NCBI RefSeq assembly: GCF_011057975.1
Contig: NZ_CP049109.1
Span: 1,519,001 to 1,583,000, forward strand
Origin: Sphingosinithalassobacter tenebrarum
GTDB lineage: Bacteria > Pseudomonadota > Alphaproteobacteria > Sphingomonadales > Sphingomonadaceae
DNA: 64,000 nt
Reading direction: 5' to 3'
Part shown: piece by piece, positions 36,419-45,062 of the stretch
How the letters are laid out: the number at the start of each line of letters is the position of its first letter
Position numbering within the stretch: the first letter of the stretch is position 1
Position numbers and translations under genes: made by a program
Notes under the pieces: generated by a model
Database searches by the model: none
What the model was told of the DNA's origin: nothing
Seen by the model: only the letters and a program-made list of their open reading frames with translations

Positions 36419-36440
36419 TGGATACTCGCTTAACTTTTAT

Positions 36441-36451
36441 ACTATTATAGG
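36441..36451. promoter_or_regulatory. Bidirectional CTATTATAGG motif
   Basis: Minus strand reads CCTATAATAG toward the small membrane protein; plus strand reads ACTATTAT toward the 36494 gene. One of three divergent gaps with the palindromic core CTATTATAG. Confidence 0.6.
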
Positions 36452-36493
36452 AAGAGATGCGCCGCGACGGCGCCGATCACGGGAGCTGTTTCG

Positions 36494-36898
36494 TTGCGAA
36501 TTCCGGCCGTATTTTCCGCACTGCTTGCGCTTGCGCTTCCCACTTCGGTCGCCAATGCCTCCGGCGACGGCGCTGCGGGTGGGGAAAGCCTGCATCTGGT
36601 GCCGATGGACCGGATCAGCGTGCCCATCACCGATGGCGGGCGGCTCGACGGCAATCTGCGCGTCGCGCTGGTGCTCGACGCCGCTGATGAGGAAAGCGCC
36701 GCGCAGCTCAAGGAAACCATGCCCGAACTGCGCGCGGCGGCGCTGGCTGCCTCGCTCGAATTCGCCCGGCTCCATGCCAGCGGCATGCGGGCGGTCGACG
36801 TCTCGCTGCTCGATCACGATCTCACCGGCGCGCTGCAGGCCGCCAATCACGGCGTCGCGCGCGTCCTGATCGTCGAAGTCGCCGCTTCCCGAAACTGA
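36494..36898 (+). CDS. Periplasmic FliL-like small protein
   Basis: 134 residues from a TTG start with GGGAG eight bases upstream. A signal peptide (RIPAVFSALLALALPTSVANA) is followed by a domain whose pattern (LHLVPMDRISVPITDGGRLDGNLRVALVLDA, LKETMPELRAAAL, and ALQAANHGVARVLIVE at the end) recalls the FliL C-terminal domain: a strand pair, a proline-started helix and a closing strand. Unlike FliL it has no membrane anchor. It would sit near the stator in the periplasm. Similarity is by eye only. Confidence 0.5.
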   Translation: MRIPAVFSALLALALPTSVANASGDGAAGGESLHLVPMDRISVPITDGGRLDGNLRVALVLDAADEESAAQLKETMPELRAAALAASLEFARLHASGMRAVDVSLLDHDLTGALQAANHGVARVLIVEVAASRN

Positions 36899-36940
36899 CA
36901 CTTCGGCGACGAAGCTTTTTCCCCGCCAATGATAGCTGTT

Positions 36941-36962
36941 CGCCCGGGCTTTCGCCCGGGCG
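36941..36962 (-). terminator. GC hairpin just past the motE stop
   Basis: CGCCCGGG-CTTTCG-CCCGGGCG, 8 bases beyond the motE stop on the minus strand. No T tract, so termination is uncertain. On the plus strand CTTCG-GCGA-CGAAG-CTTTTT (36901-36920) is a weak terminator for the FliL-like gene. Confidence 0.45.
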
Positions 36963-36969
36963 ACGGGCA

Positions 36970-37536
36970 TCAGCGTGCCTGCGGCCGCGCGGCGGCCGGC
37001 TGTGCTTCGTCTACCGCGCGCCCCCGGGCCAGCGCCATCGTCAGCTTCGCCGCGCCTTCGGGAGTCATGTTCGCCATGATCAGCGCGGTATTGCGCTCGC
37101 GCATCCGCTTGGCGACTTCGACCTGCACGTCCATCGTGAGCTGTTCGAACACGACGGCGGCGTTTTTCGGCCGCATCGACTGATAGATGCGCGCCAGTTC
37201 GTCATATTGCACGCCTTCGGCTTCGGCCTCCGCCCCGGCGGCGGCGTCACCCTCCGCGGCTGCCTCGCGCTGGCTGGCCATGCTCGCCTGCAGCCGCGCC
37301 TCGGCAGCGACGGCGGCCTGTTCGCGCAGTTGCAGCGAACGGCGGCGCTCCGCCGCCTGCTGATCGCGCTGGGCCATGTCCTGTTCGATCGCCGACCCCA
37401 GCCGCGTCTTGGGCGCAGAGGCCTGGGAGGCGTCCTGCTGCGACGTCTGCGGGGTGGCTGCGGTGACGCCGTTGGCGACCGCGGAAAGCGTCGCGGCGCT
37501 GGCCATCAGCAGCATCAGGGAAGGGCGCGCGATCAT
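36970..37536 (-). CDS. motE: MotE-like motility protein
   Basis: 188 residues: signal peptide (LMLLMASAATLSAVANGVTA), an Ala/Glu/Gln-rich coiled-coil middle, and a C-terminal MgtE-N/FliG-like helical domain YDELARIYQSMRPKNAAVVFEQLTMDVQVEVAKRM. In rhizobia MotE is a periplasmic chaperone for the stator-associated MotC. It ends the fliL-fliM-(next gene)-motE operon, overlapping its predecessor by 4 bases. Confidence 0.75.
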   Translation of the reverse strand: MIARPSLMLLMASAATLSAVANGVTAATPQTSQQDASQASAPKTRLGSAIEQDMAQRDQQAAERRRSLQLREQAAVAAEARLQASMASQREAAAEGDAAAGAEAEAEGVQYDELARIYQSMRPKNAAVVFEQLTMDVQVEVAKRMRERNTALIMANMTPEGAAKLTMALARGRAVDEAQPAAARPQAR

Positions 37537-38153
37537 GCTGCTCGTGCCCCGGCTTCAGCGGAAACCGCCGCGACCAGCGCCGACACCAATGCTTCTTCCT
37601 CGCGCGATTGTTTCGTGCTGCGGCGCGCGCGCGTTTTCGTGGCGGGTTTTTCCGCCGCCTGGCGTGCCGTTTTCGCAGCGGGTTTCGCAGTCGATTTGGC
37701 GGCGGGCTTTTCCGGGGCGCGCGGAACCTCCGGCTTTGCTTCGGCCGGTTTCGTTCTGGCGGGGCGCGATGCTGTCCGCGGCGCGGCCTTGGCCTGCCTG
37801 GCCTCGCGGGCCGGCTTTGCTTCCCGGGCGTTCGCCGCGCCGACGGCCTCGATGATGCGCTCGGCGGTGGAATCCGCGATGCCTATCATCACCGACAATT
37901 CCTCGCGCAGCGCCCTGGCTTCGTTGACGATCCGGGCGTTTTCCGCACAATCGCCGCTCAGCGTCCGCTTCATGTCGGAAAGCACCGCGCGGGCCTGAAC
38001 CGTTGCGACGTCTAGCGCCTTGACCGTGTCGGTCAGCGCGCCGTCCTTCACCTTGCGCAGGCTGCGCATCATCCGAAGGCTCTGCACCAGCACGGCGATG
38101 CACAGCATCATGGTGAGGATATTGGTGGTCACTGCAAAATTCATGGCACTCAT
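37533..38153 (-). CDS. Membrane-anchored protein with histone-like tail (DUF6468-type)
   Basis: 206 residues. ATG 38153 (MSAMNFAVTTNILTMMLCIAVLVQSLRMMRSL) gives one N-terminal membrane helix overlapping the fliM stop by ATGA. A helical cytoplasmic domain follows (DGALTDTVKALDVATVQARAVLSDMKRTL), and the last 85 residues are a Lys/Ala/Pro-rich tail (KPAAKSTAKPAAKTARQ) like histone H1. A protein of this layout is commonly found between fliM and motE in alphaproteobacteria; function not established. Confidence 0.65.
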   Translation of the reverse strand: MSAMNFAVTTNILTMMLCIAVLVQSLRMMRSLRKVKDGALTDTVKALDVATVQARAVLSDMKRTLSGDCAENARIVNEARALREELSVMIGIADSTAERIIEAVGAANAREAKPAREARQAKAAPRTASRPARTKPAEAKPEVPRAPEKPAAKSTAKPAAKTARQAAEKPATKTRARRSTKQSREEEALVSALVAAVSAEAGARAA

Positions 38154-39166
38154 CCCTTGGTCAGTCGGGAAATGCCCGACATCAGCCGTACTGCTACGCG
38201 TCCGTTCCGCTGGCCGATCTGCGCCTGGCCGAGCGCGACATTGCCGCAATGCAATTCCAGCGGGTCATCCGGCCCCTTGTTGAACCGCAACGTCTGGCCG
38301 ACTTCGAGCGACTGGAGCTTTGCCAGCCGCATGTGCTTCTCGCCGAGCACGACATTCACATCGACATGCGTCTTGCAGATTTCGGACGCCATATGGGCTT
38401 CCCAGATGCTGTCGCGGCCGGTCTTGTCGCCCATGAAGCGCTGGAGCAGCTTTTCGCGTACCGGCTCGAGCGTCGAATAGGGCAGCAGCATCGTGAACTT
38501 GCCGCCGCGACCGTCCAGGTCGACGCGGAAGGTGGCCACCGCGCAGATGTTCGACGGACCGGCGATCGCCGCGAAGCGCGGATTGGTCTCGATGCGCTCG
38601 AGCTGCGTCTCGATCGGTTCGATCGGCGCGAACGCCTCGGCGAAATCGTCGAGCGCCAGCGTCAGCATGCGCGACACCAGATTGGTCTCGATGGTGGTGA
38701 AGGCTCGCCCGTCGATCACCAGACCGCCATTGCCCGCGCCGCCGCGGCCGCCCAGCAGCGCATCGACAACGGCGTAGATCAGCCCCGATTCGACCGTGAT
38801 CAGCCCGAAACTTTGCCATTCCTTGACCTGGAACACGCCGATCATCGCGGGCAGCGCGACGCGGTTCATGAACTCGCCGAACCGGCTCGACGTCACTTCC
38901 TCGAGGCTGACGTCGACCGCATCGGAGGAGAGATTGCGCATCGAGCTGGCGAAGGAGCGAACCACGCGGTCGCACACCACTTCGAGCATCGGCAGCCGCT
39001 CATGGCGGATGACCTTGGATTCGATGACGGCGCGCAGGCCTTTCTTGGGCGCGATATCGCCACCCAGGTCACCGAACAGCGCATCGATATCCGCCTGATC
39101 GAACTTGCCGTCGCCACCGCCGGCATCCGCCACCGGCGGATCGGGCAGGGCGAAATCGTCGTTCAT
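38150..39166 (-). CDS. fliM: Flagellar motor switch protein FliM
   Basis: 338 residues. N-terminal FDQADIDALFGD matches the CheY-P-binding peptide (SQAEIDALL). The middle domain (LPMLEVVCDRVVRSFASSMRNL, LPAMIGVFQVKEWQSFGLITVESGLIYAVVDALLGG) and the C-terminal SpoA/FliN-like domain (DVNVVLGEKHMRLAKLQSLEVGQTL) complete the protein. Part of the C-ring that sets rotation direction. Overlaps fliL upstream by 4 bases. Confidence 0.95.
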   Translation of the reverse strand: MNDDFALPDPPVADAGGGDGKFDQADIDALFGDLGGDIAPKKGLRAVIESKVIRHERLPMLEVVCDRVVRSFASSMRNLSSDAVDVSLEEVTSSRFGEFMNRVALPAMIGVFQVKEWQSFGLITVESGLIYAVVDALLGGRGGAGNGGLVIDGRAFTTIETNLVSRMLTLALDDFAEAFAPIEPIETQLERIETNPRFAAIAGPSNICAVATFRVDLDGRGGKFTMLLPYSTLEPVREKLLQRFMGDKTGRDSIWEAHMASEICKTHVDVNVVLGEKHMRLAKLQSLEVGQTLRFNKGPDDPLELHCGNVALGQAQIGQRNGRVAVRLMSGISRLTKG

Positions 39167-39711
39167 TGCTGCACCAGATCCTGGATGAGAACATCGCTGA
39201 CCACGCCCGAACCCAGTGCCTGGTTGGCGCGGACGAGCATCTCTTCCTTGATGCGATAGACCGCCGCCGATCCGGCAAGGTCGACCGGGCGCAATTCGCG
39301 CAGGAACGGCTGATAGCTGTCGAGCAGCACCGGCAGCTTCTCTTCCAGGCCCGCGCCGTTGGGGCCGGGGACGAGCATGAAGTGAATCTTGAGGAACCGT
39401 GCGCCGCCATCCGGCGAGCGCAGGTTCACCAGCATCATCGGAACGTCGATATAGGGCTCGGCGGCGCCTTCGCCGCCGGCTTCGCCATGCCCGCCTTCCG
39501 CGGCGGTCTCGGCCGGGGCGTCATGACCGCCTTCTTCGGCCGCCGCCGCTTCCTCGTGCGTTTCTTCGCCGCCACCGCCCAGCATCATCGCCGCGCCGCC
39601 GCCGCCGCCGAGCAGTACCACGCCCGCCGCCGCGCCGAGGATGATGAGCTTCTTCTTGCTCTTCTTCGGCGCCGGGGTTGCTTCCGTCACCTCTACGATC
39701 TCATCCGACAT
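39163..39711 (-). CDS. fliL: Flagellar stator-associated protein FliL
   Basis: 182 residues. Lysine-rich N-terminus, one membrane segment (KLIILGAAAGVVLLGGGGGAAMML), an Ala/Glu/Gly/His linker, then the periplasmic FliL domain (YIDVPMMLVNLRSPDG, LPVLLDSYQPFLRELRPVDL, VSDVLIQDLVQQ). It surrounds the stator and modulates torque. ATG 39711 after GGGAAG was preferred to 39744. First gene of its operon, 55 bases after the divergent promoter core. Confidence 0.9.
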   Translation of the reverse strand: MSDEIVEVTEATPAPKKSKKKLIILGAAAGVVLLGGGGGAAMMLGGGGEETHEEAAAAEEGGHDAPAETAAEGGHGEAGGEGAAEPYIDVPMMLVNLRSPDGGARFLKIHFMLVPGPNGAGLEEKLPVLLDSYQPFLRELRPVDLAGSAAVYRIKEEMLVRANQALGSGVVSDVLIQDLVQQ

Positions 39712-39762
39712 GTCCGACTTCCCTGGAATTGATCGCACGAACACCGGTCCGGGCGATTTCTT

Positions 39763-39773
39763 CCTATTATAGG
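39763..39773. promoter_or_regulatory. Bidirectional CCTATTATAGG motif between fliL and flgF
   Basis: Perfectly palindromic except at the centre: minus strand CCTATAAT for fliL, plus strand CCTATTAT for flgF. Confidence 0.65.
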
Positions 39774-39783
39774 ATCAACGCCC

Positions 39784-39796
39784 GGCAAAAACTGCC
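39784..39796. promoter_or_regulatory. FlbD-like (ftr-type) site GGCAAAAACTGCC
   Basis: Lies 10 bases upstream of the fliL-direction TATAAT motif and between the flgF-direction motif and the flgF start. Flanks extend the match with 29706-29718 to CCGGCAAA-N3-TGCCTAG. Confidence 0.55.
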
Positions 39797-39828
39797 TAGT
39801 GCGATGATTTTGGAAAACGGGAAGCGCG

Positions 39829-40572
39829 ATGGACATTTCTTCCTATGTGCTGCTGAGCCACGAACAGGCGCTGCGTCGCCGCATGGATGTCGTGTCGAAC
39901 AATCTGGCGAACATGACGACCGTGGGATTCAAGCGCGAACAGCCGCTGTTCCACGAATATATGCAGGAGACCGACAGCATCGTGCGCTCCGCGCAAACGA
40001 CGTCGTTCGTGCTGGATTATGGCACCGTCCACGATACCAGCAACGGCGTGTTCCAGCCGACGGGCAACCCGCTGGACGTGATGATCGACGGGCCGGGCTT
40101 CCTGGCGGTCGAAGCGCCGAACGGCGAAACCGCCTATACGCGTGCGGGTTTCATCAAGGTCCTTGAATCGGGCGAACTGGTGACTTCGGGCGGACAGAAG
40201 ATTTTGGGCGAAGGCGGACAGACCATCGCCGTGCCGCCCGATCAGGCCGCCAATCTGAGCATTACCGAGGACGGTACCGTCATGGGCAAGGACGGGCCGC
40301 TCGGCCGGATCGCCGTGACTGTCTTCGATAATGAAGGCAGCGTCGATCCGCGCGGCGACGGCCTGTTCAACGGCGCCGGCGGTCGCGAGCTGGCGGCGAA
40401 CGAAACCAAGCTGGTCAGCGGCGGAGTCGAGGGGTCGAACGTCAATCCGATCTCCGAAACCACCGACATGATCGAGATTCTGCGCGCCTATCAGGCGAGC
40501 AAGGCGATGTCCGACCAGATGTCGGACATGCGCAAGCGCGCGATCGAACGGCTCGGCCGCCCGGGCGCCTGA
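39829..40572 (+). CDS. flgF: Flagellar rod protein FlgF
   Basis: 247 residues. SSYVLLSHEQALRRRMDVVSNNLANMTTVGFKRE at the N-terminus and NPISETTDMIEILRAYQASKAMSDQM at the C-terminus identify a proximal rod protein; its place before flgG and its length identify FlgF. Starts flgF-flgG-flgA-flgH. Confidence 0.93.
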   Translation: MDISSYVLLSHEQALRRRMDVVSNNLANMTTVGFKREQPLFHEYMQETDSIVRSAQTTSFVLDYGTVHDTSNGVFQPTGNPLDVMIDGPGFLAVEAPNGETAYTRAGFIKVLESGELVTSGGQKILGEGGQTIAVPPDQAANLSITEDGTVMGKDGPLGRIAVTVFDNEGSVDPRGDGLFNGAGGRELAANETKLVSGGVEGSNVNPISETTDMIEILRAYQASKAMSDQMSDMRKRAIERLGRPGA

Positions 40573-40620
40573 TTTCACGCAACCCCCTGATCCAACGCTT
40601 CACATCGAAGGAACGAACAC

Positions 40621-41402
<782 letters not shown>

Positions 41403-41403
<1 letters not shown>

Positions 41404-41852
41404 TGCGCGCGCTGTTGGCCCTCGGCGCGGCGCTGGTCGCGATCGTGCTGCCGCTCGAAGCGGCGGCGCAGGATGTCGAAGTTGCCGTGCTGGTGCGCGA
41501 CGTACCGCGCGGCGAACTGGTCTCGGCAAGCGATTTCGCGGTCGACACCGGCACGCAGGTCCAGGCGCGCAGCGCGCTTTCGCCCGGCGAAGCGGCGGGG
41601 ATGGAGGCGCGCCGCAACCTGCGCGAAGGCAGCATCGTGCGCCGCACCGACATCCAGGAACCTCGACTGGTGCGCCGCGGCGAGCCGGTGACGATCCGGC
41701 TGGTCAACGGATCGCTGGTGATCGCGACGAGCGGTCGGGCGCTGGGCGACGCCGCCGATGGCGAGCTGGTCCGCGTCGTCACCAATACCACCAGCCACAC
41801 GCTCGATGCCGTTGTCGACGGTCCGGGCAGCGTGCGGATCGCCTTGCCGTAA
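41403..41852 (+). CDS. flgA: P-ring assembly chaperone FlgA
   Basis: 149 residues with a signal peptide (RALLALGAALVAIVLPLEAAA) and a SAF domain (VPRGELVSASDFAV, EARRNLREGSIVRRTDI, VTIRLVNGSLVIATSGRALGDAADGE). FlgA helps FlgI form the P ring; flgI itself is not in this window. Shorter than E. coli FlgA, as in other alphaproteobacteria. Confidence 0.9.
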
Positions 41853-41924
41853 CCGGCCGCGGCCAGGCGGACGCCAGATCCGCCCACCGCCATGCAATGC
41901 AATTTTGATCGGAGTATCAGGGAT

Positions 41925-42698
41925 ATGAAACGCGTTATCGCCATTGCCGTGATCGGCAGCATGGTTTCAGGCTGCGGCGCCGTCGGGCGGCTGAGCCAGG
42001 TGGGCAAGGCCCCCGAACTGACTGCTATCCAGCCGGTCGCCGCGCCGCAGGTTCAGCCGTCGATCGCCGCGCCGTCGGATCGTTCGGGCAACGGCTATGC
42101 GCAGCCGGTGCAGGTCGCGCAGGCGCAGCCGCAGGCATCGGGCGCGTCGCTGTTCCGCACCGGCGCGGGCGCGCTGTTCCGCGATCAGCGTGCCTCGACG
42201 ATGGGCGATATCCTCACCATCCGCATTCATATCGACGACCGCGCCAATCTGGGTAACAACACCTCGCGTTCGCGCGGCGGATCGGAAACCGGCGGCATCG
42301 CCGGGCTGTTGGGGCTTCAGACTCCGCTGCAGAATGTGCTGCCGGGCAATCCCGATCCCTCGACTTTGGTCGATACCAGCAGCAATTCGCAGTTTTCCGG
42401 CGGCGGTTCGACTGCGCGTTCGGAAACGATCGACATGACGATGGCGGCGATCGTCACGCAGGTGCTGCCCAACGGCAATCTGGTGATCCGCGGGCGTCAG
42501 GAAGTGCGCGTCAATTTCGAAATGCGCGAACTGATCCTGACCGGCATTGTCCGTCCGCAGGACATCGAGCGCGACAATTCGATCCAGCACAGCAAGATTG
42601 CCGAGGCGCGCATCATCTATGGCGGCCGCGGTCAGCTCACCGACGCGCAGCAGGCGCGCTGGGGCCAGCAGATCTACGACGCACTGTTTCCGTTCTGA
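41925..42698 (+). CDS. flgH: Flagellar L-ring lipoprotein FlgH
   Basis: 257 residues from ATG 41925. Lipobox VSGCG at Cys17 region, then the FlgH core SLFRTGAGALFRDQRASTMGDILTIRIHIDDRA, LPNGNLVIRGRQEVRVNFEMRELILTGIVRPQDI and ARIIYGGRGQLTDAQQARWGQQIYDALFPF. Forms the outer-membrane bushing. Last gene of its operon; a terminator follows. Confidence 0.95.
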   Translation: MKRVIAIAVIGSMVSGCGAVGRLSQVGKAPELTAIQPVAAPQVQPSIAAPSDRSGNGYAQPVQVAQAQPQASGASLFRTGAGALFRDQRASTMGDILTIRIHIDDRANLGNNTSRSRGGSETGGIAGLLGLQTPLQNVLPGNPDPSTLVDTSSNSQFSGGGSTARSETIDMTMAAIVTQVLPNGNLVIRGRQEVRVNFEMRELILTGIVRPQDIERDNSIQHSKIAEARIIYGGRGQLTDAQQARWGQQIYDALFPF

Positions 42699-42742
42699 TG
42701 GTGTGCGGCGGCGCCGGGCGCCGCTGCACCTGGGACGGCATC

Positions 42743-42779
42743 GGGCTGGGCGCATCGGGGGGTGCGTCCGGCCCTTTTT
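42743..42779 (+). terminator. Terminator after flgH
   Basis: GGGC-T-GG-G-CGCA paired with TGCG-T-CC-G-GCCC, followed by T5. It separates flgH from the flagellin gene. The 326-base gap 42699-43024 holds this terminator, the regulator sites below and the flagellin leader. Confidence 0.75.
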
Positions 42780-42803
42780 CTTGGCGGCTTTACCCGGATC
42801 ACA

Positions 42804-42847
42804 GGAAATTATTGCCGTGGCGCAAGTGGCATGCGGAAAAAATTGCC
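42804..42847. promoter_or_regulatory. Two phased FlbD-like sites upstream of flagellin
   Basis: GGAAATTATTGCC at 42804-42816 and GGAAAAAATTGCC at 42835-42847: 10 and 11 of 13 positions agree with GGCAAAWTTTGCC. Their starts are 31 bases apart, three helical turns, so two dimers would lie on the same face. Confidence 0.5.
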
Positions 42848-42860
42848 GGGTTGCTTGACT

Positions 42861-42875
42861 TTAACTAACTGTAAA
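42861..42875. promoter_or_regulatory. CtrA-like box upstream of flagellin
   Basis: TTAA-CTAACTG-TAAA, one mismatch from the CtrA consensus TTAA-N7-TTAA. CtrA controls motility in many alphaproteobacteria; the site is inferred from pattern only. Confidence 0.35.
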
Positions 42876-43024
42876 CCAAGAAAAAAATTCGCATTCTATT
42901 TTGGTCGGCGCGAAACTCTTCCCAAAATGGAAGTGCAGGCACTGGAACACGCCTGTCGCGAGCCGGCGTCTCCGGCTCAACAGGACGCAGAACGCGGCCG
43001 CTTACTCCCAGAAGGAAGATTACG

Positions 43025-43876
43025 ATGGGTTTTTCCGTCAACACCAACACCGGCGCGATGGCCGCGCTGCAGAGCCTGACCGAAACCAACAAGGGCCTGT
43101 CGCAGACCCAGAGCCGCATCAACACCGGCCTCTCGGTCTCGTCGACCAAGGATGACTCGGCTTCGTTCACGATTGCGCAGACGCTTCGCGGCGATCTGGG
43201 CGGTCTGAAGTCGGTGAGCTCGTCGCTCAGCCGCGCCAAGAGCGTGGTCGACGTGGCGACCGCCGGCACCGAGCAGATTTCGGACATCGTCAACGAAATG
43301 AAGGCCAAGGCCTATCAGGCAGCTGACGACGGCATCGATTCTGCCAGCCGTGACGCCATCAACGAGGACTTCAAGGCGCTCCGCGATCAGATCACGACGA
43401 TCGTCGACTCCTCGGAGTTCAACGGCACCAACCTCCTGAAGGCTTCGGGCGGCACCGTTACGGCGCTCCAGTCGCTGAAGGACTCGGACGGCTCCGGCAC
43501 CTGGGACCCCGATTCGCTGAGCGTTGCGAACCAGGGCCTGGATCTGGGCGGTTCGGTTGTGACCGTTTCCGCGAGCGGCGAAATCGACACGCAGGCCAAT
43601 GCGCAGGCGATGATCGACACGCTCGAAACCACGCAGGAAAACCTCAACACCTCGCTCAGCACGCTCGGTGCGGCTTCGCGCAAGATCGACGCGCAGTCGG
43701 AATTCACCAGCAAGCTGTCCGACGTGATCGAGGGTGGTATCGGCAACCTCGTCGACGCCGATCTGGCGAAGGAATCGGCAAAGCTGCAGGCCCTTCAGGT
43801 CAAGCAGCAGCTGGGTGTGCAGGCCCTTGGCATCGCCAACCAGGCCCCGCAGACCATCACTTCGCTGTTCCGTTAA
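43025..43876 (+). CDS. fliC: Flagellin
   Basis: 283 residues, a short flagellin. Conserved D0/D1 ends: GFSVNTNTGAMAALQSLTETNKGLSQTQSRINTGLSVSS and AKESAKLQALQVKQQLGVQALGIANQAPQTITSLF. The small central region (about residues 140-190) leaves little of the variable D2/D3 domains. Strong ribosome site AGAAGGAAGA. Its leader of more than 100 bases is a plausible target for FlbT. Tandem terminators follow. The only flagellin gene in the window. Confidence 0.96.
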   Translation: MGFSVNTNTGAMAALQSLTETNKGLSQTQSRINTGLSVSSTKDDSASFTIAQTLRGDLGGLKSVSSSLSRAKSVVDVATAGTEQISDIVNEMKAKAYQAADDGIDSASRDAINEDFKALRDQITTIVDSSEFNGTNLLKASGGTVTALQSLKDSDGSGTWDPDSLSVANQGLDLGGSVVTVSASGEIDTQANAQAMIDTLETTQENLNTSLSTLGAASRKIDAQSEFTSKLSDVIEGGIGNLVDADLAKESAKLQALQVKQQLGVQALGIANQAPQTITSLFR

Positions 43877-43883
43877 GGGCGCG

Positions 43884-43959
43884 CTCCGCGCTTTGCCCTG
43901 GAAGCGCGGAGGGCACTCTTTTCCGGGCCGGGACGGTACGCCGTTTCGGCCCTTTTTTT
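43884..43959 (+). terminator. Tandem terminators after flagellin
   Basis: First hairpin CTCCGCGCTT / AAGCGCGGAG (43884-43911), then GGGCCG-GG-ACGG-TACG-CCGT-TT-CGGCCC followed by T7 (43925-43959). Confidence 0.9.
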
Positions 43960-44014
43960 GTCGGTGAGCAATCGGTGCTCCGCCGCTGCGATCATGCGGG
44001 GCCGGGCAAATCGG

Positions 44015-44022
44015 TCTATAAT
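44015..44022 (+). promoter_or_regulatory. TCTATAAT motif upstream of the 44045 gene
   Basis: Followed 22 bases later by the TTG start, with AGGAG between. A half site GGCAAAT lies just upstream (44005-44011). Confidence 0.6.
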
Positions 44023-44044
44023 GAAGTAGATTCAGGAGAAACCA

Positions 44045-44446
44045 TTGTTCCCGCGAATTCGAGAGATCACCGATGCGTTCGGCGGCCGCCTGCGGCTCAG
44101 CGTCGAGGAACATCCGTCCGGTGCGCTTGTCGTGATCGAGCGGCCCGACGCTGCGGATCGCGCGCGCGTGTTGCTCGACGGCTATGGCTGCGACGTGCTT
44201 GCCGGTTATGTGATGTCGGCGCGGCTGGCGGTTCCGCACGGCCTTCCCAACGAACATGTCGACGGCAATTTCGGCGCGTCGTTCCGTCTCGATCTGGAGC
44301 CGTGCGCCGCGATCTGCATTGCCGAAGCAAGCGGTGGCGATGTCGAAATTCCTTCGCCCTTCTGGGACCGGCTCTATGCCGAACTCTGCCTCGTATCGGC
44401 GCATGCGCGCGAACTGGCGCGGCGGGCGGAAGCGCGGGTTCATTGA
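44045..44446 (+). CDS. Unknown protein downstream of flagellin (1)
   Basis: 133 residues from TTG 44045 with AGGAG six bases upstream. Soluble, alpha/beta pattern, MFPRIREITDAFGGRLRLSVEEHPSGALVVIERPD, then a middle part that could pack as a small beta sheet (VLAGYVMSARLAVPHGLP) and a helical C-terminus (FWDRLYAELCLVSAHARELARRAE). No family recognised. Its own flagellar-type promoter and position between flagellin and flgD make a role in flagellin assembly or regulation likely, but this is inference. Confidence 0.65.
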   Translation: MFPRIREITDAFGGRLRLSVEEHPSGALVVIERPDAADRARVLLDGYGCDVLAGYVMSARLAVPHGLPNEHVDGNFGASFRLDLEPCAAICIAEASGGDVEIPSPFWDRLYAELCLVSAHARELARRAEARVH

Positions 44447-44585
44447 ACCGCAACGATGGCTGCGATGTCTTCGGGGCAAATACGTATTGGGGCAAAACCG
44501 GAATACCGCAGCGCCGTGCCCGGAAATAGTCAGAAATCATCACGGAGACGCCCGTGACGAATATGAACGAGACTGGGAATTGGGT

Positions 44586-44942
44586 ATGGGATTGCGCTCG
44601 CTGCGAACGGTTTCCGAAAACAATGCCGAAACCACCGAATATCGCATCACGGTGACGCTGGACGTCGTCGATGTGCAGGCATTGTGGAACGCTGCGGCGG
44701 AGCGCGCGCTCCAGGCGCCCGGCATGACGCTGGCCGACGTGCTCGACACGATCGGTCCGCGCGAAGATCCCTCGATCGCCGATTGCCTCGCGATGCTCGC
44801 GGTGCCGACCGCGATCCCCGGTTGTACCCTCGACGACGCGCGTATCCGGTCGAGCGAGGAGGCAGGCGCGGAGCCGATCGCGCTGCCGCGCCTGCCTGCG
44901 ATTACGCCGCTTCGGAGCTGTCCGATACCGGTGCATGCCTGA
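44586..44942 (+). CDS. Unknown protein downstream of flagellin (2)
   Basis: 118 residues from ATG 44586 (MGLRSLRTVSENNAETTEYRITVTLDVVDVQALWNAAAERAL). Soluble. The frame stays open further upstream but there it overlaps the preceding gene, so the true start is uncertain. A middle stretch TLADVLDTIGPREDPSIADCLAMLAVP is helical with a Cys; the C-terminus is Pro-rich. No family recognised. Follows the previous unknown gene by 139 bases and ends in a strong terminator, so it is the last gene of this plus-strand unit. Confidence 0.55.
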   Translation: MGLRSLRTVSENNAETTEYRITVTLDVVDVQALWNAAAERALQAPGMTLADVLDTIGPREDPSIADCLAMLAVPTAIPGCTLDDARIRSSEEAGAEPIALPRLPAITPLRSCPIPVHA

Positions 44943-44971
44943 ACCGATCCGACTTTGTCAGTCGCTCCCTT

Positions 44972-45004
44972 GGACCGCTCCGCCCCCCGGAGCGGTCCTT
45001 TTTT
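44972..45004 (+). terminator. Terminator of the 44045-44942 unit
   Basis: GGACCGCTCC - GCCCCCC - GGAGCGGTCC then T6, a perfect 10-base stem. Confidence 0.93.
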
Positions 45005-45025
45005 GTCCGGGTCAGGGCGCGCACG

Positions 45026-45062
45026 AAAAAAAACGGCAGACCGGAGGGGGGCCGGTCTGCCG
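45026..45062 (-). terminator. Terminator facing the flgD side
   Basis: Minus strand: CGGCAGACCGG - 7-base loop - CCGGTCTGCCG then T8, a perfect 11-base stem. It ends minus-strand transcription coming from flgD or from the candidate small RNA. Confidence 0.92.

Noticed and set aside
42816..42847. Possible sigma-54 promoter upstream of flagellin (TGGCATGC ... TTGCC)
   Set aside because: The GG and GC doublets are 15 bases apart instead of the required 10, and the TTGCC belongs to the FlbD-like site. Other GG/GC pairs in flagellar gaps also have wrong spacing.
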